A stretch of 64,000 bases of DNA from Shewanella electrica (GCF_022321485.1 NZ_JAKOGG010000006.1:124001-188000), one strand, 5' to 3'; shown: positions 32,778 to 43,440, counted from the first letter of the stretch. Program-made: numbers and translations. The notes: generated from the letters alone by a model not told the origin.

Positions 32778-35528
32778 TTAACGCAGTTTGTTACCGTATA
32801 CGTCCCACACTTCTACCGGACCCAATTTCAGCGCCCGTACTTCAGCTTCGACTTTGCTCAAGTCACCAACAATCACCCACGTTAGTTCATCAGGCTTGTA
32901 GGTCGCTTTGGCAAGATCGCGAGTTTGCGTTAGTGTGGCATCGGCTAGACGCTCCGCCGCACCTTCGACGCGAGTGTATGGCTGCTGATAATAGTCACTA
33001 TTAATCATGGACTGCAGATACGCATCATTGTTGGTGAAACCTTGAGGAATCGAATGCACGATAGACGATTTATCGCGTGCTAATTCCGCTTCTGTTTGCG
33101 GACGTTGGCCGATAAATTCACTTATTTCGCGCTTAATTTCGCTCATTGCTGCGGCAGTTTTATCTGTTTGCACCGTTCCGCTGGCGGTGAATACGCGTGG
33201 GCCGGTCGGGGTATTGTTAACCCTACCGCTAAAGCCATAGGCCCAGCCTTTGTCTTCACGCAGGTTCATATTCAGGCGGCTGTTGAAGCCACGGCCAAGG
33301 GCTGAATCCATCAGTGTTTGGATGGCCGCTTTATCTTGTTCAAATGCGGCTACAGTGTGACCAACGGAAATACTGCTTTGTACCGCGCCTGGAGCATCAA
33401 CCAGAATCACTTTGCCCACTTGTCCCTGTGCCGCAGTGATCTCCGGCAGTACCGAAGGAGTGCGCTTATCCCAGTTACCAAAATATTTGTTCGCCAGTTT
33501 AGTGGCTTGTGGCAAGGTGATGTCGCCCACGAGATATAGTGTGGCGTTGTTCGGCGCTAGCTCATGTTCATGGAAGCGCTTGATGGTGTCACGATTGATT
33601 TGCTTCGCTTCAGTACGGGTGACGATATGGCCGAAAGGATGGTTGCCACCCCAAATCGCTTTGCCATAAACATCCCGCGCAGAACGCAACGGTTCCAGCT
33701 CGTAGTTGTCGTAAGAGGAATCAATGTTACTGATCACCTTGTCCAGCTCTACTTGCGGGTAGCTTGGGTGACGAATCACTTCCGCCGCTAGCGCAAATGC
33801 ATCATCTAAATTACTGGCAAGGCTGCTCCAGTTTACGCCGCTGCGTTGCTTGCCAGCAGTGCCATGGATAGTGACAGCTAAGCTATCGAGTTTCTTCGAC
33901 AGTTCATTCATGTTGTATTCGTCGGTGCCCATGGTGAGCATGCTGAAGGCTTGTTCAGCCGTACCCGGCGCGTAGAACTTATCGGCGAGAGAGCCAGTGT
34001 CAAACTGCATGCTGACATCGACGAGAGGTAAGTTGTGTCGTTCAGCCACAACCACTTTCATGCCATTATCAAGCACCATCTGATGGATAGGTGGCATGGT
34101 GATCTTGCCATTAAATTTACCCACTTGCGGCATCTTGCTACGATCAACGCTCGCTTCAGCAACTTGAGTGGTCGGCTCAGGTAACATGCGAATCTCGTAG
34201 TACGGTTTATCTAGCCACTTTTTCGCCACTGTGCGGACATCATCGCTGTCAGCGCTACCAATCCACTGGCGTTGTTTGTTGACAAACAACGGATCGTTGT
34301 GGTGAACAAGACCGGTGATCAGTTGTGCGCCAACATCTTGGTTGCTTTCCATTGATCTGAGCAGTGAGACTTCTGCACCTAAGTTGATTGCCTCAAGCTG
34401 TTCCGTCTTTGGTCCTTTTTTGAAGAAGGTTTGCAACGTTTGCGCGATGATGCGGTTCACTTCTTCTGGGTCAACGTTTGGCTTTAAGGTGACGTCTAGT
34501 GAGAATGTGCTACTTACATCATTCGCATCCACATTGGCCCAAACTTCTGTGGCCAGCTGTTTTTCGTCGACCAACACATCATAGAGTGGTGTGTTTTTGC
34601 CTCCGGCTAAGGTGTCGGCCACGAGGTTCATCAACACGGTATCTTTGGCGCTGCTGTTAGGTAAGGCCCACACGCGGCTTAAACTGATATTCGCCACTTT
34701 GTCATAGACAATCTCTTGCTTGTTGTGGCTGAGTTCAGGTATCCATTGGGTGATCTTGTCCATTGGCTTGCCCGCAGGCACATCGCTAAAGTAGTGGGCG
34801 ACTTTTTCTTTGGCGGTTGCTACGTCAATATCACCAGACAATACCAATACCGCATTGGTGGCGCCGTAGGCATCATTAAACCACTGTTTAACGTCATCTA
34901 ACGAAGCGTTGTTGAGATCTTCCATTGAGCCAATGGTGGTGTGGTCATAAGGGTGACCTTTGGGATAGAACGTTTTTAAGAAGTGCTCGTAGATTTGCGA
35001 GCCTGGGCGCAGTTGGCCTTGACGTTTTTCATTCTGCACCACCGCACGTTGTTCATCTAACAACTCTTGCGTGATACTGCGGCCAAGGTAGCCCATGCGA
35101 TCTGATTCCATCCACAATGCCAGATCAATAGCGTTGCTTGGCACTGTTTGATAGTAATTGGTACGGTCCAAGTTGGTGGTGCCATTCATTGCCACGGCAC
35201 CGGCTTTGTTGAACGGCACAAAATACTCGCCATCACGGTGAATCGTGCTCTGGAACATCAAATGCTCAAACAGATGCGCGAAGCCCGTTTTTCCTTCAGG
35301 CTCATTTTTCGAGCCCACTTTATACCAAACGCCAACGTAGATATTCGGTACACTACGATCTGTGTGAACTATGGTCGTCAGGCCATTGGATAGCGTAAAT
35401 GTTTGATAATCAATGTTGATTTTTGCCAATGCATGTTCAGGAAGTTGTTTGGCAAGGACCTGGGGGCTTGGCAACATAAACATGCTAGCTAAAAGTGCTG
35501 AAATTACTGTTTTATTTATATTTTTCAA
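32778..35528 (-). CDS. M16 (insulinase/pitrilysin) zinc peptidase, periplasmic
   Basis: 916 residues: a signal peptide (ISALLASMFMLPSPQVLA) and two tandem M16 units. The active N-terminal unit has the inverted zinc motif HLFEH in GFAHLFEHLMFQST, with the third ligand Glu probably in EQRAVVQNEKRQ. The C-terminal unit (from about residue 490, VVVAERHNLPLVDVSMQF) lacks HxxEH and is the structural partner. Likely peptide clearance in the periplasm. It is not close to mitochondrial-type short M16 proteins. A very long upstream gap (1.1 kb) precedes it. Confidence 0.92.
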   Translation of the reverse strand: MKNINKTVISALLASMFMLPSPQVLAKQLPEHALAKINIDYQTFTLSNGLTTIVHTDRSVPNIYVGVWYKVGSKNEPEGKTGFAHLFEHLMFQSTIHRDGEYFVPFNKAGAVAMNGTTNLDRTNYYQTVPSNAIDLALWMESDRMGYLGRSITQELLDEQRAVVQNEKRQGQLRPGSQIYEHFLKTFYPKGHPYDHTTIGSMEDLNNASLDDVKQWFNDAYGATNAVLVLSGDIDVATAKEKVAHYFSDVPAGKPMDKITQWIPELSHNKQEIVYDKVANISLSRVWALPNSSAKDTVLMNLVADTLAGGKNTPLYDVLVDEKQLATEVWANVDANDVSSTFSLDVTLKPNVDPEEVNRIIAQTLQTFFKKGPKTEQLEAINLGAEVSLLRSMESNQDVGAQLITGLVHHNDPLFVNKQRQWIGSADSDDVRTVAKKWLDKPYYEIRMLPEPTTQVAEASVDRSKMPQVGKFNGKITMPPIHQMVLDNGMKVVVAERHNLPLVDVSMQFDTGSLADKFYAPGTAEQAFSMLTMGTDEYNMNELSKKLDSLAVTIHGTAGKQRSGVNWSSLASNLDDAFALAAEVIRHPSYPQVELDKVISNIDSSYDNYELEPLRSARDVYGKAIWGGNHPFGHIVTRTEAKQINRDTIKRFHEHELAPNNATLYLVGDITLPQATKLANKYFGNWDKRTPSVLPEITAAQGQVGKVILVDAPGAVQSSISVGHTVAAFEQDKAAIQTLMDSALGRGFNSRLNMNLREDKGWAYGFSGRVNNTPTGPRVFTASGTVQTDKTAAAMSEIKREISEFIGQRPQTEAELARDKSSIVHSIPQGFTNNDAYLQSMINSDYYQQPYTRVEGAAERLADATLTQTRDLAKATYKPDELTWVIVGDLSKVEAEVRALKLGPVEVWDVYGNKLR

Positions 35529-36354
35529 AAGAATACGTCCAAGTAACGCAAAATCGTTATGGCGTCATTAAGCCATATAATCCTTACGCCAACCTTGCCG
35601 ACAATGTGTACTTTATGTTTTGCTGATGTTTACAAGATGTTTTCGCAATTTCTTTGGCGTGTGAGCGTTCTAGCGAAGAATACTGCGTTGGTTGATTATT
35701 TGTTAAGGGAGAAAAGCTGCGGAACTTTGTGCTGTGCAGCTGGCATAATTGCCCCGATCTTGTGGTTGCTGCCGCCTGTTTGGACTCTCCGGTAAGAAGG
35801 GGATGTCATCACGCTATTGAATACAGCATTTTGATATTTCGACACCTAAATTCCTTGTCACACATTCGCTTCTGTAAGGATGCATCAGTTTAAGTATTTT
35901 ATTTCCATCTAAATCATCATTCAAAGCATTACTAATACCTCAAATTGAGTAAATTATTTTTTTGTCGGAGATTTCTGCGAGCTCCTACTATAGAATCGCC
36001 GCCTTAATTATTCTTTTTAAGAATAACTTATGCAACACAGCAGTCCGGCAGCGATTTAGTGCTAAAAAGACGATTGAGTTGGACATAAGGAAAGGTGTGA
36101 TTGTTTATCCGAGCCACGTTAAAAACTTGGTCTAGAGTGTGTTTATCTCGGGCGATACCGGAATCGTAAGTGGCAAGTCATCGCCATGCTGCCACTTTAA
36201 ACATATTGAAAAATATCGTTTCGCGAAATCCTATTATTCCCCGCTGCACTCTAGTATTTGGCTAGTTCTCGAATGAGCGGCCGCGCGTTTTACAGTGTGG
36301 GGAATATATGCGGTTACTCCTTTTAACATCATTACTCTAAAAATGTTGACGTCT
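35529..36354. other. 826-base noncoding stretch with hairpins, no clear gene
   Basis: No reading frame with ribosome site and plausible protein is seen on either strand; the 78-codon frame at 35559-35795 has neither. It contains a perfect hairpin TTATTCTT-TTT-AAGAATAA (36008-36026), an 8-bp stem AAGTGGCA/TGCCACTT (36169-36198), and a TATAGAAT with a GC-rich discriminator (35989-36000) that could be a promoter. It could carry a small RNA, the M16 promoter, or decayed DNA. Confidence 0.5.
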
Positions 36355-36625
36355 CTAGGGGCTGTTTATCTTTGCTGGTTGTTTTTGCAGCAGGCAGAGC
36401 GTGATTTAGGCAAGGCAGGTGATGTGCCGTGTAGTTATTCTCCACCAACAGCACCTAACGCTGAATAAATTGCGCTCTGCCGCTGCCCGAAGGGTTCATT
36501 TAAACGCCTGCTGAACTTTGTTGCGCCCAGCTTGCTTAGTTGATTAAGCGTCGCAGGCCGCGCCTCGTTCCAAATGTGTTTAATTTGAACAAAAAAATCA
36601 AACACTAAAGATAAACAGCCCCTAG
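36355..36625 (+). repeat. MITE-like repeat, copy A (full length, 271 bp)
   Basis: Perfect 19-bp terminal inverted repeats: CTAGGGGCTGTTTATCTTT at 36355-36373 and AAAGATAAACAGCCCCTAG at 36607-36625. It has no coding capacity for a transposase. Copy B at 50710-50978 is nearly the same in sequence and orientation. The CTAG at both ends may be a target duplication. It ends 38 bases before the chemoreceptor ATG, so it lies in that gene's promoter region. Confidence 0.93.
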
Positions 36626-36663
36626 GGCGTTTACCTTCACTATCCAAGGATTAAATAACGGCT

Positions 36664-38568
36664 ATGGAAAATATTTCTCTTGCGGTGAAATTAGCAATAG
36701 CATTCGGATTTATGATCGTGCTGAGTATCGTCCTCACTGTCTCCGGTTGGCTCGGATTGACGAAAGTGATTGACAGTGGCAACAAGCTTTTTCAAATACA
36801 GACGATGTCACAGACCGTCGCCAGTTTAAAAGCGACGCGTGAAAACTACCAACGCACCATGGCATTAGAGGACAAGCAGCATCTGTCGCAAATGGTGCAG
36901 CAACTGCAGCAAAGCCTACAAACTGAACTTCCTAAATATCGTTCAGAGGATGCGCGTCGACGGATAGAGCGAGCGCTGGTCACGGTCAATGACTATCAGC
37001 AGATTCTCAATCAGCTTGCGTCCATCATCGACCAAAAAGTCGTCAAGACTGATCAGGTGATGTCAATGGCTAGCCACATCAACAAGTTACAGCGCGAGCA
37101 TGTTAAGCAACTGCAAGATCAAGCAAATGACGAGGTGCCGTGGCAAGCAATTGCAATGTTAAATGCCGCTGATACCTACATGGAACAGCTTGAAAAGTTA
37201 GCGGTAACTTGGTTAGTTGCACATGCTGATGGACAGCAGACTTACCGCCAGATTGAAGCCAAAGCACAAAGTATGACAGCGCTATGGCAGCAAGCTTCCT
37301 ACGTTGATGCGCGTGTGAACATTGGACAGCTGAATCAAGCCCTTAACGAGTTACTTGCTGGCTATCGACAGCTCTTGCAGCTGGATGAGAAAGTCGCCAG
37401 CGCCAAGGATACCTTTATTGGAAGTGCAGCTTCGCTACGTGACGACGTTAAAGAGTTAAAAGAGTTTCAATCACTTAGCCGAGCGCAAGCCAATCAACAA
37501 GCAAAAATCATGTTAGCGTCTGTTGCAGGGTTAGCGTTGGTTATCGGTTTTGCAGCAACATTGATCATGAAAGCGCAAATTGTTACGCCAATTCAAGAAA
37601 CCGTAGCGCTGGCGGCACGAATCGCCAAAGGTGATTTAACCCATAAGGTGACCTCTAAACGTCAAGATGAGTTGGGCGTGTTACAGCGTGCGATGGGCGA
37701 AATGAGCCAATCATTGAAAGAGCTAGTGAGCAATGTGTCCTCGGGCATTGCTGAACTATCGTCTTCAGCCACGCAGTTGTCTGCTGCCACCGTACAAAAC
37801 CGCGCTAATTTAGGTAAGCAACACATTGAGATTGAACAAGTTGCCGCCGCCATCAATCAAATGACCACCACCGTACATGATGTGGCGAATAACGCGGAGC
37901 AAACCTCCGTAGCCACCGGAACTGCGCAACAGGTGACGCAAGAGGGCACAATTGGTGTGCAGCAAGCGATTGTGAGCGTCAGAGAGTTGAATCAGGTGAT
38001 TGAAAACACCTCCGCGGTCATGGCGCAATTGGCGAGTCAAAGTGACAACATTGGCTCTGTGCTAAGTGTGATTAAATCGATCGCGGAACAAACCAATCTG
38101 CTGGCGTTGAATGCGGCCATTGAGGCGGCACGGGCAGGTGAGCAGGGCCGCGGTTTTGCCGTGGTGGCCGACGAAGTGCGACAACTGGCCCAGCGCACGC
38201 AACAGTCCACTGCTGAAATTGAGCAGATGATCCAACAGTTGCAGCAAGAATCTCAAAATGCAGTGAAGATGATGGAAGTCAGCCAGAATCTCGCCAGCGG
38301 TAACTCTGATATGGCTTCTGCGGTTGGTGAGCTGTTTGAACAGATCGCTAAGGCGGTCAGTGATGTGCAGCAGATGAACCATCAGATTGCCACCGCAGCC
38401 GAGGAGCAAAGTGTTGTTGCCGAAGAGATCAATCGACGGGTAGCGGAAGTTAACGATATTGCAGGGCTGTCTGCAACCTCGTCTAACGAAACCGCTGAAG
38501 CGACAGAACGGTTGGCGGCCCTAGGGGCGCAGTTAAAAGTGTCTATCTCAGGTTTTAAAGTCGCGTAA
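36664..38568 (+). CDS. Methyl-accepting chemotaxis protein
   Basis: 634 residues. TM1 ([20 protein letters not shown]), a helical periplasmic sensor of about 250 residues (longer than in the receptor at 12474), TM2 ([19 protein letters not shown], about 280-300), HAMP ([18 protein letters not shown]) and the signalling domain with [20 protein letters not shown] and [13 protein letters not shown]. The ligand is unknown. A full repeat element ends 38 bases upstream, so any native promoter must lie within or before it. Confidence 0.92.
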   Translation: MENISLAVKLAIAFGFMIVLSIVLTVSGWLGLTKVIDSGNKLFQIQTMSQTVASLKATRENYQRTMALEDKQHLSQMVQQLQQSLQTELPKYRSEDARRRIERALVTVNDYQQILNQLASIIDQKVVKTDQVMSMASHINKLQREHVKQLQDQANDEVPWQAIAMLNAADTYMEQLEKLAVTWLVAHADGQQTYRQIEAKAQSMTALWQQASYVDARVNIGQLNQALNELLAGYRQLLQLDEKVASAKDTFIGSAASLRDDVKELKEFQSLSRAQANQQAKIMLASVAGLALVIGFAATLIMKAQIVTPIQETVALAARIAKGDLTHKVTSKRQDELGVLQRAMGEMSQSLKELVSNVSSGIAELSSSATQLSAATVQNRANLGKQHIEIEQVAAAINQMTTTVHDVANNAEQTSVATGTAQQVTQEGTIGVQQAIVSVRELNQVIENTSAVMAQLASQSDNIGSVLSVIKSIAEQTNLLALNAAIEAARAGEQGRGFAVVADEVRQLAQRTQQSTAEIEQMIQQLQQESQNAVKMMEVSQNLASGNSDMASAVGELFEQIAKAVSDVQQMNHQIATAAEEQSVVAEEINRRVAEVNDIAGLSATSSNETAEATERLAALGAQLKVSISGFKVA

Positions 38569-38604
38569 CGCAGTGATGTTCGCCATCACCTGCTAAATGA
38601 ATAA

Positions 38605-38637
38605 AACCCCAAGCAGTCAACCGGGCTGCTTGGGGTT
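38605..38637. terminator. Bidirectional terminator between chemoreceptor and fadE
   Basis: AACCCCAAGCAG (38605-38616), 9-base loop, CTGCTTGGGGTT (38626-38637): perfect 12-bp stem between convergent genes. Confidence 0.88.
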
Positions 38638-38712
38638 AATCTTTCAAATATCTTTACCTTAACGAACTCGACATCAAGTGATGCATTGTTGCGATTGATG
38701 CCGTTGCTGTCG

Positions 38713-41166
38713 TTATGCCGCTTTGTGTTTGCGGCTCGCGCTGGCTGCCGAAGTGTTTGCTCGCAGTGCGGCCGGGTCAAAGTCATCCACGTTAATGGAT
38801 AACAAACGACCTTGCTCAGCCAGTTGCATCAACTTCACTTCATCATCCGACAACACCCCAAGCGCTTGGCCTTCAGCGGCAATTTTATCTAATTGCATGA
38901 ATGGGAAACGCTTGCCAGCAGCCTTGCACACTTTGTCGTACAGCGGTTCGGCTTTGAGAATATTCAGCAGCGTTTGCTCTTGCATTCCCACTGGGTTATT
39001 GGCCTTGGCTTGCAAATATTGACCAACGCCCAAACGGCTGCGGCTGTTACACGGCGTTTGCATAATGCGGGCAACTTGATGATCTAACACATCCGATGGA
39101 CGTTTTACTGGACGACCAAAGGGGAAGATCACTAGCCGTAATACTGGGCCAAGCTTGCTCGGGAAGTTATCCAGCAACTCATCCAAGGCCACTTGTAGGC
39201 GATACAAACAATCTTCTACGGCCCATTGCACCATGGGTAAATCTTCACTGAGGCGACCGTCGTCTTGATAACGTTTCAGTGTAGCGGAAGCTAAGTAAAG
39301 TTGGCTGAGCATATCGCCCAAGCGCGCAGAAACCCGCTCTTTACGTTTCAGGCTGCCACCTAAGGTTGCCATCGCCAAATCCGATAACAAGGCTAAGTTA
39401 GCGCTGAAGCGATTCATCTGTTGGTAGTAACGTTTGGTTTTGTCTTTCACTGGCGCATTGGAGAAGCGACTGCCCGTCACGCCCATCCACAAACTTCTGA
39501 CAAAGTTAGATAAGCTGAAACCGATGTGACCAAACAGCGCGCGGTCAAAGGCGCGTAAGCCGCGCAGCTCTTCACCGTCAAACGCTGCGGCCATTTCTGC
39601 CAGAATATACGGATGGCAGCGAATAGCGCCTTGACCATAGATGATCATCGAGCGAGTGAGAATGTTGGCGCCTTCTACGGTAATCGCGATCGGTGCTGCT
39701 TGATAGCCGCGGCCAAGATAGTTATTCGGGCCAAGACACACCCCTTTACCGCCATGAATGTCCATCGCATCGATCATACATTTCTGCATGCGGTCGGTGA
39801 GGTGACATTTTACAATCGCCGAGATCACTGAGGGTTTCTCGCCACTATCAATGGCGGTTGTGGTTAATGACGCTACGGCATCCATCAAATAGGCGTTGCC
39901 ACCAATGCGGGCCATCGGCTCTTCAATGCCTTCAAGTTTGCCAATAGGTAATTTAAATTGACGGCGAATACGGGCGTAAGCACCGGTTGCCAACGCGATA
40001 GTTTTTATGCCACCGGCAGAGTTGGACGGTAGCGTAATGCCACGGCCGACAGACAAACATTCCACCAACATGCGCCAGCCTTGGCCTGCCATTTTGGCAC
40101 CACCGATGATAAAGCTTAACGGCACGAACACGTCTTTACCGCGCGTTGGGCCATTTTGGAACATGCAGTTCAGCGGGAAGTGACGACGGCCAATCTCTAC
40201 GCCGTTAATGTCGGTTGGGATCAACGCACAGGTGATGCCTAACTCTTCTTCATCACCGAGCAGATGCTCTGGATCGCGTAGCTTGAAAGCTAAGCCGAGT
40301 ACAGTCGCAATCGGCGCTAGTGTGATATAGCGTTTGTTCCATGTCAGTTTCATCCCCAGCACTTCTTCACCTTGCCAAGTGCCTTTGCATACCACGCCGA
40401 AGTCAGGAATGGAGCCAGCATCGGACCCCGCTTCTGGGCTGGTTAATGCAAAGCAGGGGATCTCTTCACCTTTAGCGAGGCGTGGCAGGTAATGCTGTTG
40501 CTGTTCCTCGGTACCATAATGCTGGAGCAATTCCCCCGGGCCTAATGAGTTAGGCACCCCGACGGTAGACGCCAACTCGCTACTGATGCCCGCCAGCTTT
40601 TGTAGCACGCGGGATTGCGCATAAGCCGAAAACTCCAAGCCACCATATTGTTTCTTGATGATCATGGCGAAGAAACCGTGGCTTTTCAGGTATTGCCACA
40701 CTTCTTCAGGTAGATCGGCAAGTTCATGCGACACTTGGTGTTGGCTCACCATGGCACAGACTTCTTCTACTGGGCCATCTAAGAAGGCTTGTTCAGCGGC
40801 GCTTAAACGCGCTTTAGGGTAGTTGTGCAGTTTGCGCCAGTTGGGATTACCCGCGAACAAATCGGCTTCCCACCAGGTGGTGCCCGCATCGATGGCTTCT
40901 TTTTCGGTCGTCGACATCTCCGGCATGATCTTGCGGTACATCTTTAATGCCGGTGTGGTAATAAATTGTTGGCGAATAGATGAGATGTTGAGTGGCAGCG
41001 CTACTAATAAGAAAGGTAGCCACACCCAAACTCCGACTGCGCCCAGCAGATTGCCGAGAATAATGACTGCGGCGCTGAGCAGAGTAGCAGATGTTAGCGA
41101 GACCCTTAGGTAAGCGGCCGCCCCCAGCACGGATAGCAGTGCAATGAGCCATATTAGGGTAGTCAC
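38713..41166 (-). CDS. fadE: Acyl-CoA dehydrogenase FadE
   Basis: Large FadE-type acyl-CoA dehydrogenase, first step of fatty acid beta-oxidation, membrane-associated. 817 residues, as in E. coli (814). Two N-terminal hydrophobic segments ([19 protein letters not shown] and the next), then the FAD-dependent domain with [46 protein letters not shown] and [20 protein letters not shown]. The basic C-terminal tail is SRKHKAA. A FadR-type operator lies 59 bases before the start. The neighbour yafJ is divergent; E. coli also has fadE near yafJ. Confidence 0.95.
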   Translation of the reverse strand: MTTLIWLIALLSVLGAAAYLRVSLTSATLLSAAVIILGNLLGAVGVWVWLPFLLVALPLNISSIRQQFITTPALKMYRKIMPEMSTTEKEAIDAGTTWWEADLFAGNPNWRKLHNYPKARLSAAEQAFLDGPVEEVCAMVSQHQVSHELADLPEEVWQYLKSHGFFAMIIKKQYGGLEFSAYAQSRVLQKLAGISSELASTVGVPNSLGPGELLQHYGTEEQQQHYLPRLAKGEEIPCFALTSPEAGSDAGSIPDFGVVCKGTWQGEEVLGMKLTWNKRYITLAPIATVLGLAFKLRDPEHLLGDEEELGITCALIPTDINGVEIGRRHFPLNCMFQNGPTRGKDVFVPLSFIIGGAKMAGQGWRMLVECLSVGRGITLPSNSAGGIKTIALATGAYARIRRQFKLPIGKLEGIEEPMARIGGNAYLMDAVASLTTTAIDSGEKPSVISAIVKCHLTDRMQKCMIDAMDIHGGKGVCLGPNNYLGRGYQAAPIAITVEGANILTRSMIIYGQGAIRCHPYILAEMAAAFDGEELRGLRAFDRALFGHIGFSLSNFVRSLWMGVTGSRFSNAPVKDKTKRYYQQMNRFSANLALLSDLAMATLGGSLKRKERVSARLGDMLSQLYLASATLKRYQDDGRLSEDLPMVQWAVEDCLYRLQVALDELLDNFPSKLGPVLRLVIFPFGRPVKRPSDVLDHQVARIMQTPCNSRSRLGVGQYLQAKANNPVGMQEQTLLNILKAEPLYDKVCKAAGKRFPFMQLDKIAAEGQALGVLSDDEVKLMQLAEQGRLLSINVDDFDPAALRANTSAASASRKHKAA

Positions 41167-41224
41167 GTTACTTCTCCTCGATTAATCGGGTTATCTAATA
41201 ATTATTACGTTTGTACAATAAATG

Positions 41225-41241
41225 AGGCTGGTCTGACCTCT
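41225..41241. promoter_or_regulatory. FadR-type operator upstream of fadE
   Basis: AGGCTGGTCTGACCTCT matches the core CTGGTCnGACC of the enterobacterial FadR site (consensus AnCTGGTCnGACCnGTT form). It is centred about 67 bases before the fadE ATG. No fadR gene is in the window; the match is to published consensus from memory. Confidence 0.75.
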
Positions 41242-41386
41242 ATTTAGATAAAAGTAATAGACAAAAAGTGTGAACTCAAGCGATTTTCAAACAATCGTTT
41301 TAATCTTTAGTCGTAGCAAGTTGTTCCATTGATTGGCGATCTCGCTACAATGGGCAGCAGCTAAGCTTTTGAGGAACGTTGTAACC

Positions 41387-42190
41387 ATGTGTGAGTTGTT
41401 GGCAATGAGCGCAAATGTGCCCACCGATATTGTATTTAGTTTCACTGGATTGGTTGAACGCGGTGGGGTGACTGGCCCCCATGTTGATGGTTGGGGCATT
41501 ACATTTTATGAAGGTAAGGGCAGCCGCACGTTTAAAGACGCTGCGCCTAGCAGTCAGTCTCATATTGCGCAGTTGATCAAATCCTACCCGATTAAAAGCG
41601 AAGTGGTGATTAGCCATATTCGCCAAGCCAATCGCGGCCAAGTCTCGTTAGAAAATACTCATCCGTTTACTCGCGAGCTATGGGGACGTTACTGGAGTTA
41701 TGCGCACAACGGGCAGCTCTCTGATTATCAAACTATGCTGGCTACCAAGCGTTTTCAGCCGGTGGGGGAAACCGATAGTGAAATGGCGTTTTGTTGGATT
41801 TTAGAAGCCATTGCCAACGAGTTTGGCGCGATTCCGCCAGTTGATATGCAGCCAGTGTTTGAGTACATCGCGCAGTTAGCGCAGCAGATCCGTGACAAAG
41901 GGATTTTTAATCTGATTATTTCTGATGGCGATTACTTGATGTGCTTTTGCAGTAATAATCTCAGCTACATCACGCGGCGGGCGCCATTTGGTAGCGCGAA
42001 GTTATTGGATACCGATGTGGTGATCGACTTTGATAAAGAAACCACGCCAAACGACGTGGTTTCAATCATTGCGACTCGGCCGTTAACTAATAACGAGAAT
42101 TGGCATGTGATGCAGTCGGGCGAATGGAAATTATTCCGTCTTGGCGAGATCATCACTGAAGGTGGTAGTACCGAACTCTGCGCGAGTTAA
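41387..42190 (+). CDS. yafJ: Class II glutamine amidotransferase-like protein YafJ
   Basis: Ntn-type glutamine amidotransferase domain with the N-terminal nucleophile Cys2 (MCELLAMSANVPTDIVFSFT), plus VDGWGITFYEGKG, HIRQANRGQVSLENTHPF and YAHNGQLSDY that shape the glutamine pocket. 267 residues. A stand-alone domain; the physiological acceptor is unknown. GAGGAA precedes the ATG at 41387; the longer frame from 41333 lacks the catalytic N-terminus. Its 3' end overlaps the convergent DUF3108 gene by 60 bases. Confidence 0.88.
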   Translation: MCELLAMSANVPTDIVFSFTGLVERGGVTGPHVDGWGITFYEGKGSRTFKDAAPSSQSHIAQLIKSYPIKSEVVISHIRQANRGQVSLENTHPFTRELWGRYWSYAHNGQLSDYQTMLATKRFQPVGETDSEMAFCWILEAIANEFGAIPPVDMQPVFEYIAQLAQQIRDKGIFNLIISDGDYLMCFCSNNLSYITRRAPFGSAKLLDTDVVIDFDKETTPNDVVSIIATRPLTNNENWHVMQSGEWKLFRLGEIITEGGSTELCAS

Positions 42191-42871
42191 TGTCAGCTGT
42201 AGTGCGCTATCGCCTTTTTTCTGATGCTCAAATTTTATCGGCAGATAGCCCAAATCGGGCGCCATCCACGCAACGGTGCGGCGCTTATCTGTGTTGCGCT
42301 TCACTTCTAACTTGATGGTTTGATATTTGTGGCCGTTAACGATGATCGTTTCTGGCCCTAAATTGGTAAAAGTGTAGTCATTGATTTTATTATCTTTGAC
42401 CATGTTATACGCCAGCTCTTGTTTACCGAGGCTCAAATCCAATCTAAATTGCAATTGCACCATCATGGCATCGTACAGCGGGCCGGTGTAATCCAGCGTT
42501 TTGTTTTCCGCTTTGTAGACGCTAAACACTTTGCCGAGATCTTTAGCAAAGCGCACTTGCTCGGAGAAATCAGAGCCCGTACCGGTGCGCTGATGTTCAA
42601 ACTTTTCTGGCAGTAGTTGTTCACCCTTACGGATAAAGTCACTGCTGATTTCGCGCTGATCAGACACGATCAGTAAGCTCAGCTTGCTTTGCAGGGCGTA
42701 GTGGTAATGATTGTCGATGGGCTTATCCAGCACAAAGCGTGCATCCCCAAGGCCAATGCTACCGTATTGCACGTGATATTCCGCCACTTGTGGCGCTAGA
42801 GGATCTTGAGCGGCAAACAGGCTCAAAGGTAATAATGTTGCGATACCGGCAAATACTGCGGCTAGTTTCAA
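42131..42871 (-). CDS. DUF3108 periplasmic protein
   Basis: 246 residues: a signal peptide (MKLAAVFAGIATLLPLSLFA) and a DUF3108 beta-rich domain (VQYGSIGLGDARFVLDKPID; SKLSLLIVSDQREISSDF; late motif TVAWMAPDLGYLPIKFEHQ). Function unknown; the domain is usually exported. The start is TTG 42871 with AAGGAG at good spacing; the longer frame start at 42931 has no such site. It begins 15 bases after the alkyltransferase-like gene stop, so the two form an operon. It shares 60 coding bases with yafJ tail to tail. Confidence 0.82.
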   Translation of the reverse strand: MKLAAVFAGIATLLPLSLFAAQDPLAPQVAEYHVQYGSIGLGDARFVLDKPIDNHYHYALQSKLSLLIVSDQREISSDFIRKGEQLLPEKFEHQRTGTGSDFSEQVRFAKDLGKVFSVYKAENKTLDYTGPLYDAMMVQLQFRLDLSLGKQELAYNMVKDNKINDYTFTNLGPETIIVNGHKYQTIKLEVKRNTDKRRTVAWMAPDLGYLPIKFEHQKKGDSALQLTLTRAEFGTTTFSDDLAKTE

Positions 42872-42885
42872 TCTGTCACTCCTTC

Positions 42886-43245
42886 TTAGAACGGCATTCC
42901 TAGCACTAACGTGGCAATGTCTGGGTGCCACTCATACTCAGACCGATTAATTTTACCTTGGTTCACCATCACCCCCTCGCTACGCAGCAGTTGGGTTTGT
43001 TCACGAAATGGTGCGGTATCAGCGGCAAAAGCAATTTTGCCTTGAGCGTTAACCACGCGGTGCCAAGGTAAGCTTAGTTCAGTTGGTGCGAGTTTGAGGG
43101 CGCGCGATACATAGCGGGCGCGACCAGGTAATCCTGCCATATCAGCCACTTTGCCATAACTGGTGATGGTCCCAGAAGGGATCATGCCAACAATCCACCA
43201 GATGCGTTGCATCGGCGATAAAGGTTCAGGATTGTCAGACATCAT
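42886..43245 (-). CDS. atl: Alkyltransferase-like protein (ATL, MGMT fold without active Cys)
   Basis: 119 residues, the size of E. coli Atl (YbaZ). The MGMT motif PCHRVV is PWHRVV here, so the alkyl-accepting Cys is replaced by Trp as in ATL proteins. Also visible are IPSGTITSYGKVADMAGLPGRARYV-type DNA-binding helices around residues 22-46. ATLs bind O6-alkylguanine and pass it to nucleotide excision repair. The gene heads a two-gene operon with DUF3108 and lies back to back with the SOS imuA-imuB-dnaE2 operon. Confidence 0.9.
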   Translation of the reverse strand: MMSDNPEPLSPMQRIWWIVGMIPSGTITSYGKVADMAGLPGRARYVSRALKLAPTELSLPWHRVVNAQGKIAFAADTAPFREQTQLLRSEGVMVNQGKINRSEYEWHPDIATLVLGMPF

Positions 43246-43320
43246 CAGCGGCCTGTGTCGGTTGGTGGTCGGTCATTAGTCTCGATTGTAGAGAATTGCT
43301 ATGAGTGAGGTAAAGCTCCG

Positions 43321-43413
43321 AGGGGCTGTTTGCCAAGAATACGCCTCCAACATTATCAGCCTTGCCTAAATCTCATTCTTTCAGTTGCAAAAACGATCAA
43401 TAAAGGTCAACAG
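43321..43413. repeat. MITE-like repeat, copy E (decayed, about 93 bp)
   Basis: Begins AGGGGCTGTTTGCC and ends AAAGGTCAACAG, degenerate forms of the repeat ends. Internally CAGCCTTGCCTAAATCTC and TTGCAAAAACGATCAA match the reverse complement of the left part of copy A. The middle is deleted. It sits just upstream of the imuA promoter. Confidence 0.65.
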
Positions 43414-43440
43414 TTGTTAGCTTGCTCCTGCTTCGAGCGC

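Noticed and set aside
35559-35795. 78-codon frame upstream of the M16 gene
   Set aside because: No ribosome site, Cys-rich arbitrary composition, and it would lie over the M16 promoter region.
36435-36647. 70-codon minus-strand frame inside repeat copy A
   Set aside because: Arises from the repeat sequence, is not kept open in copy B, and lacks a ribosome site.
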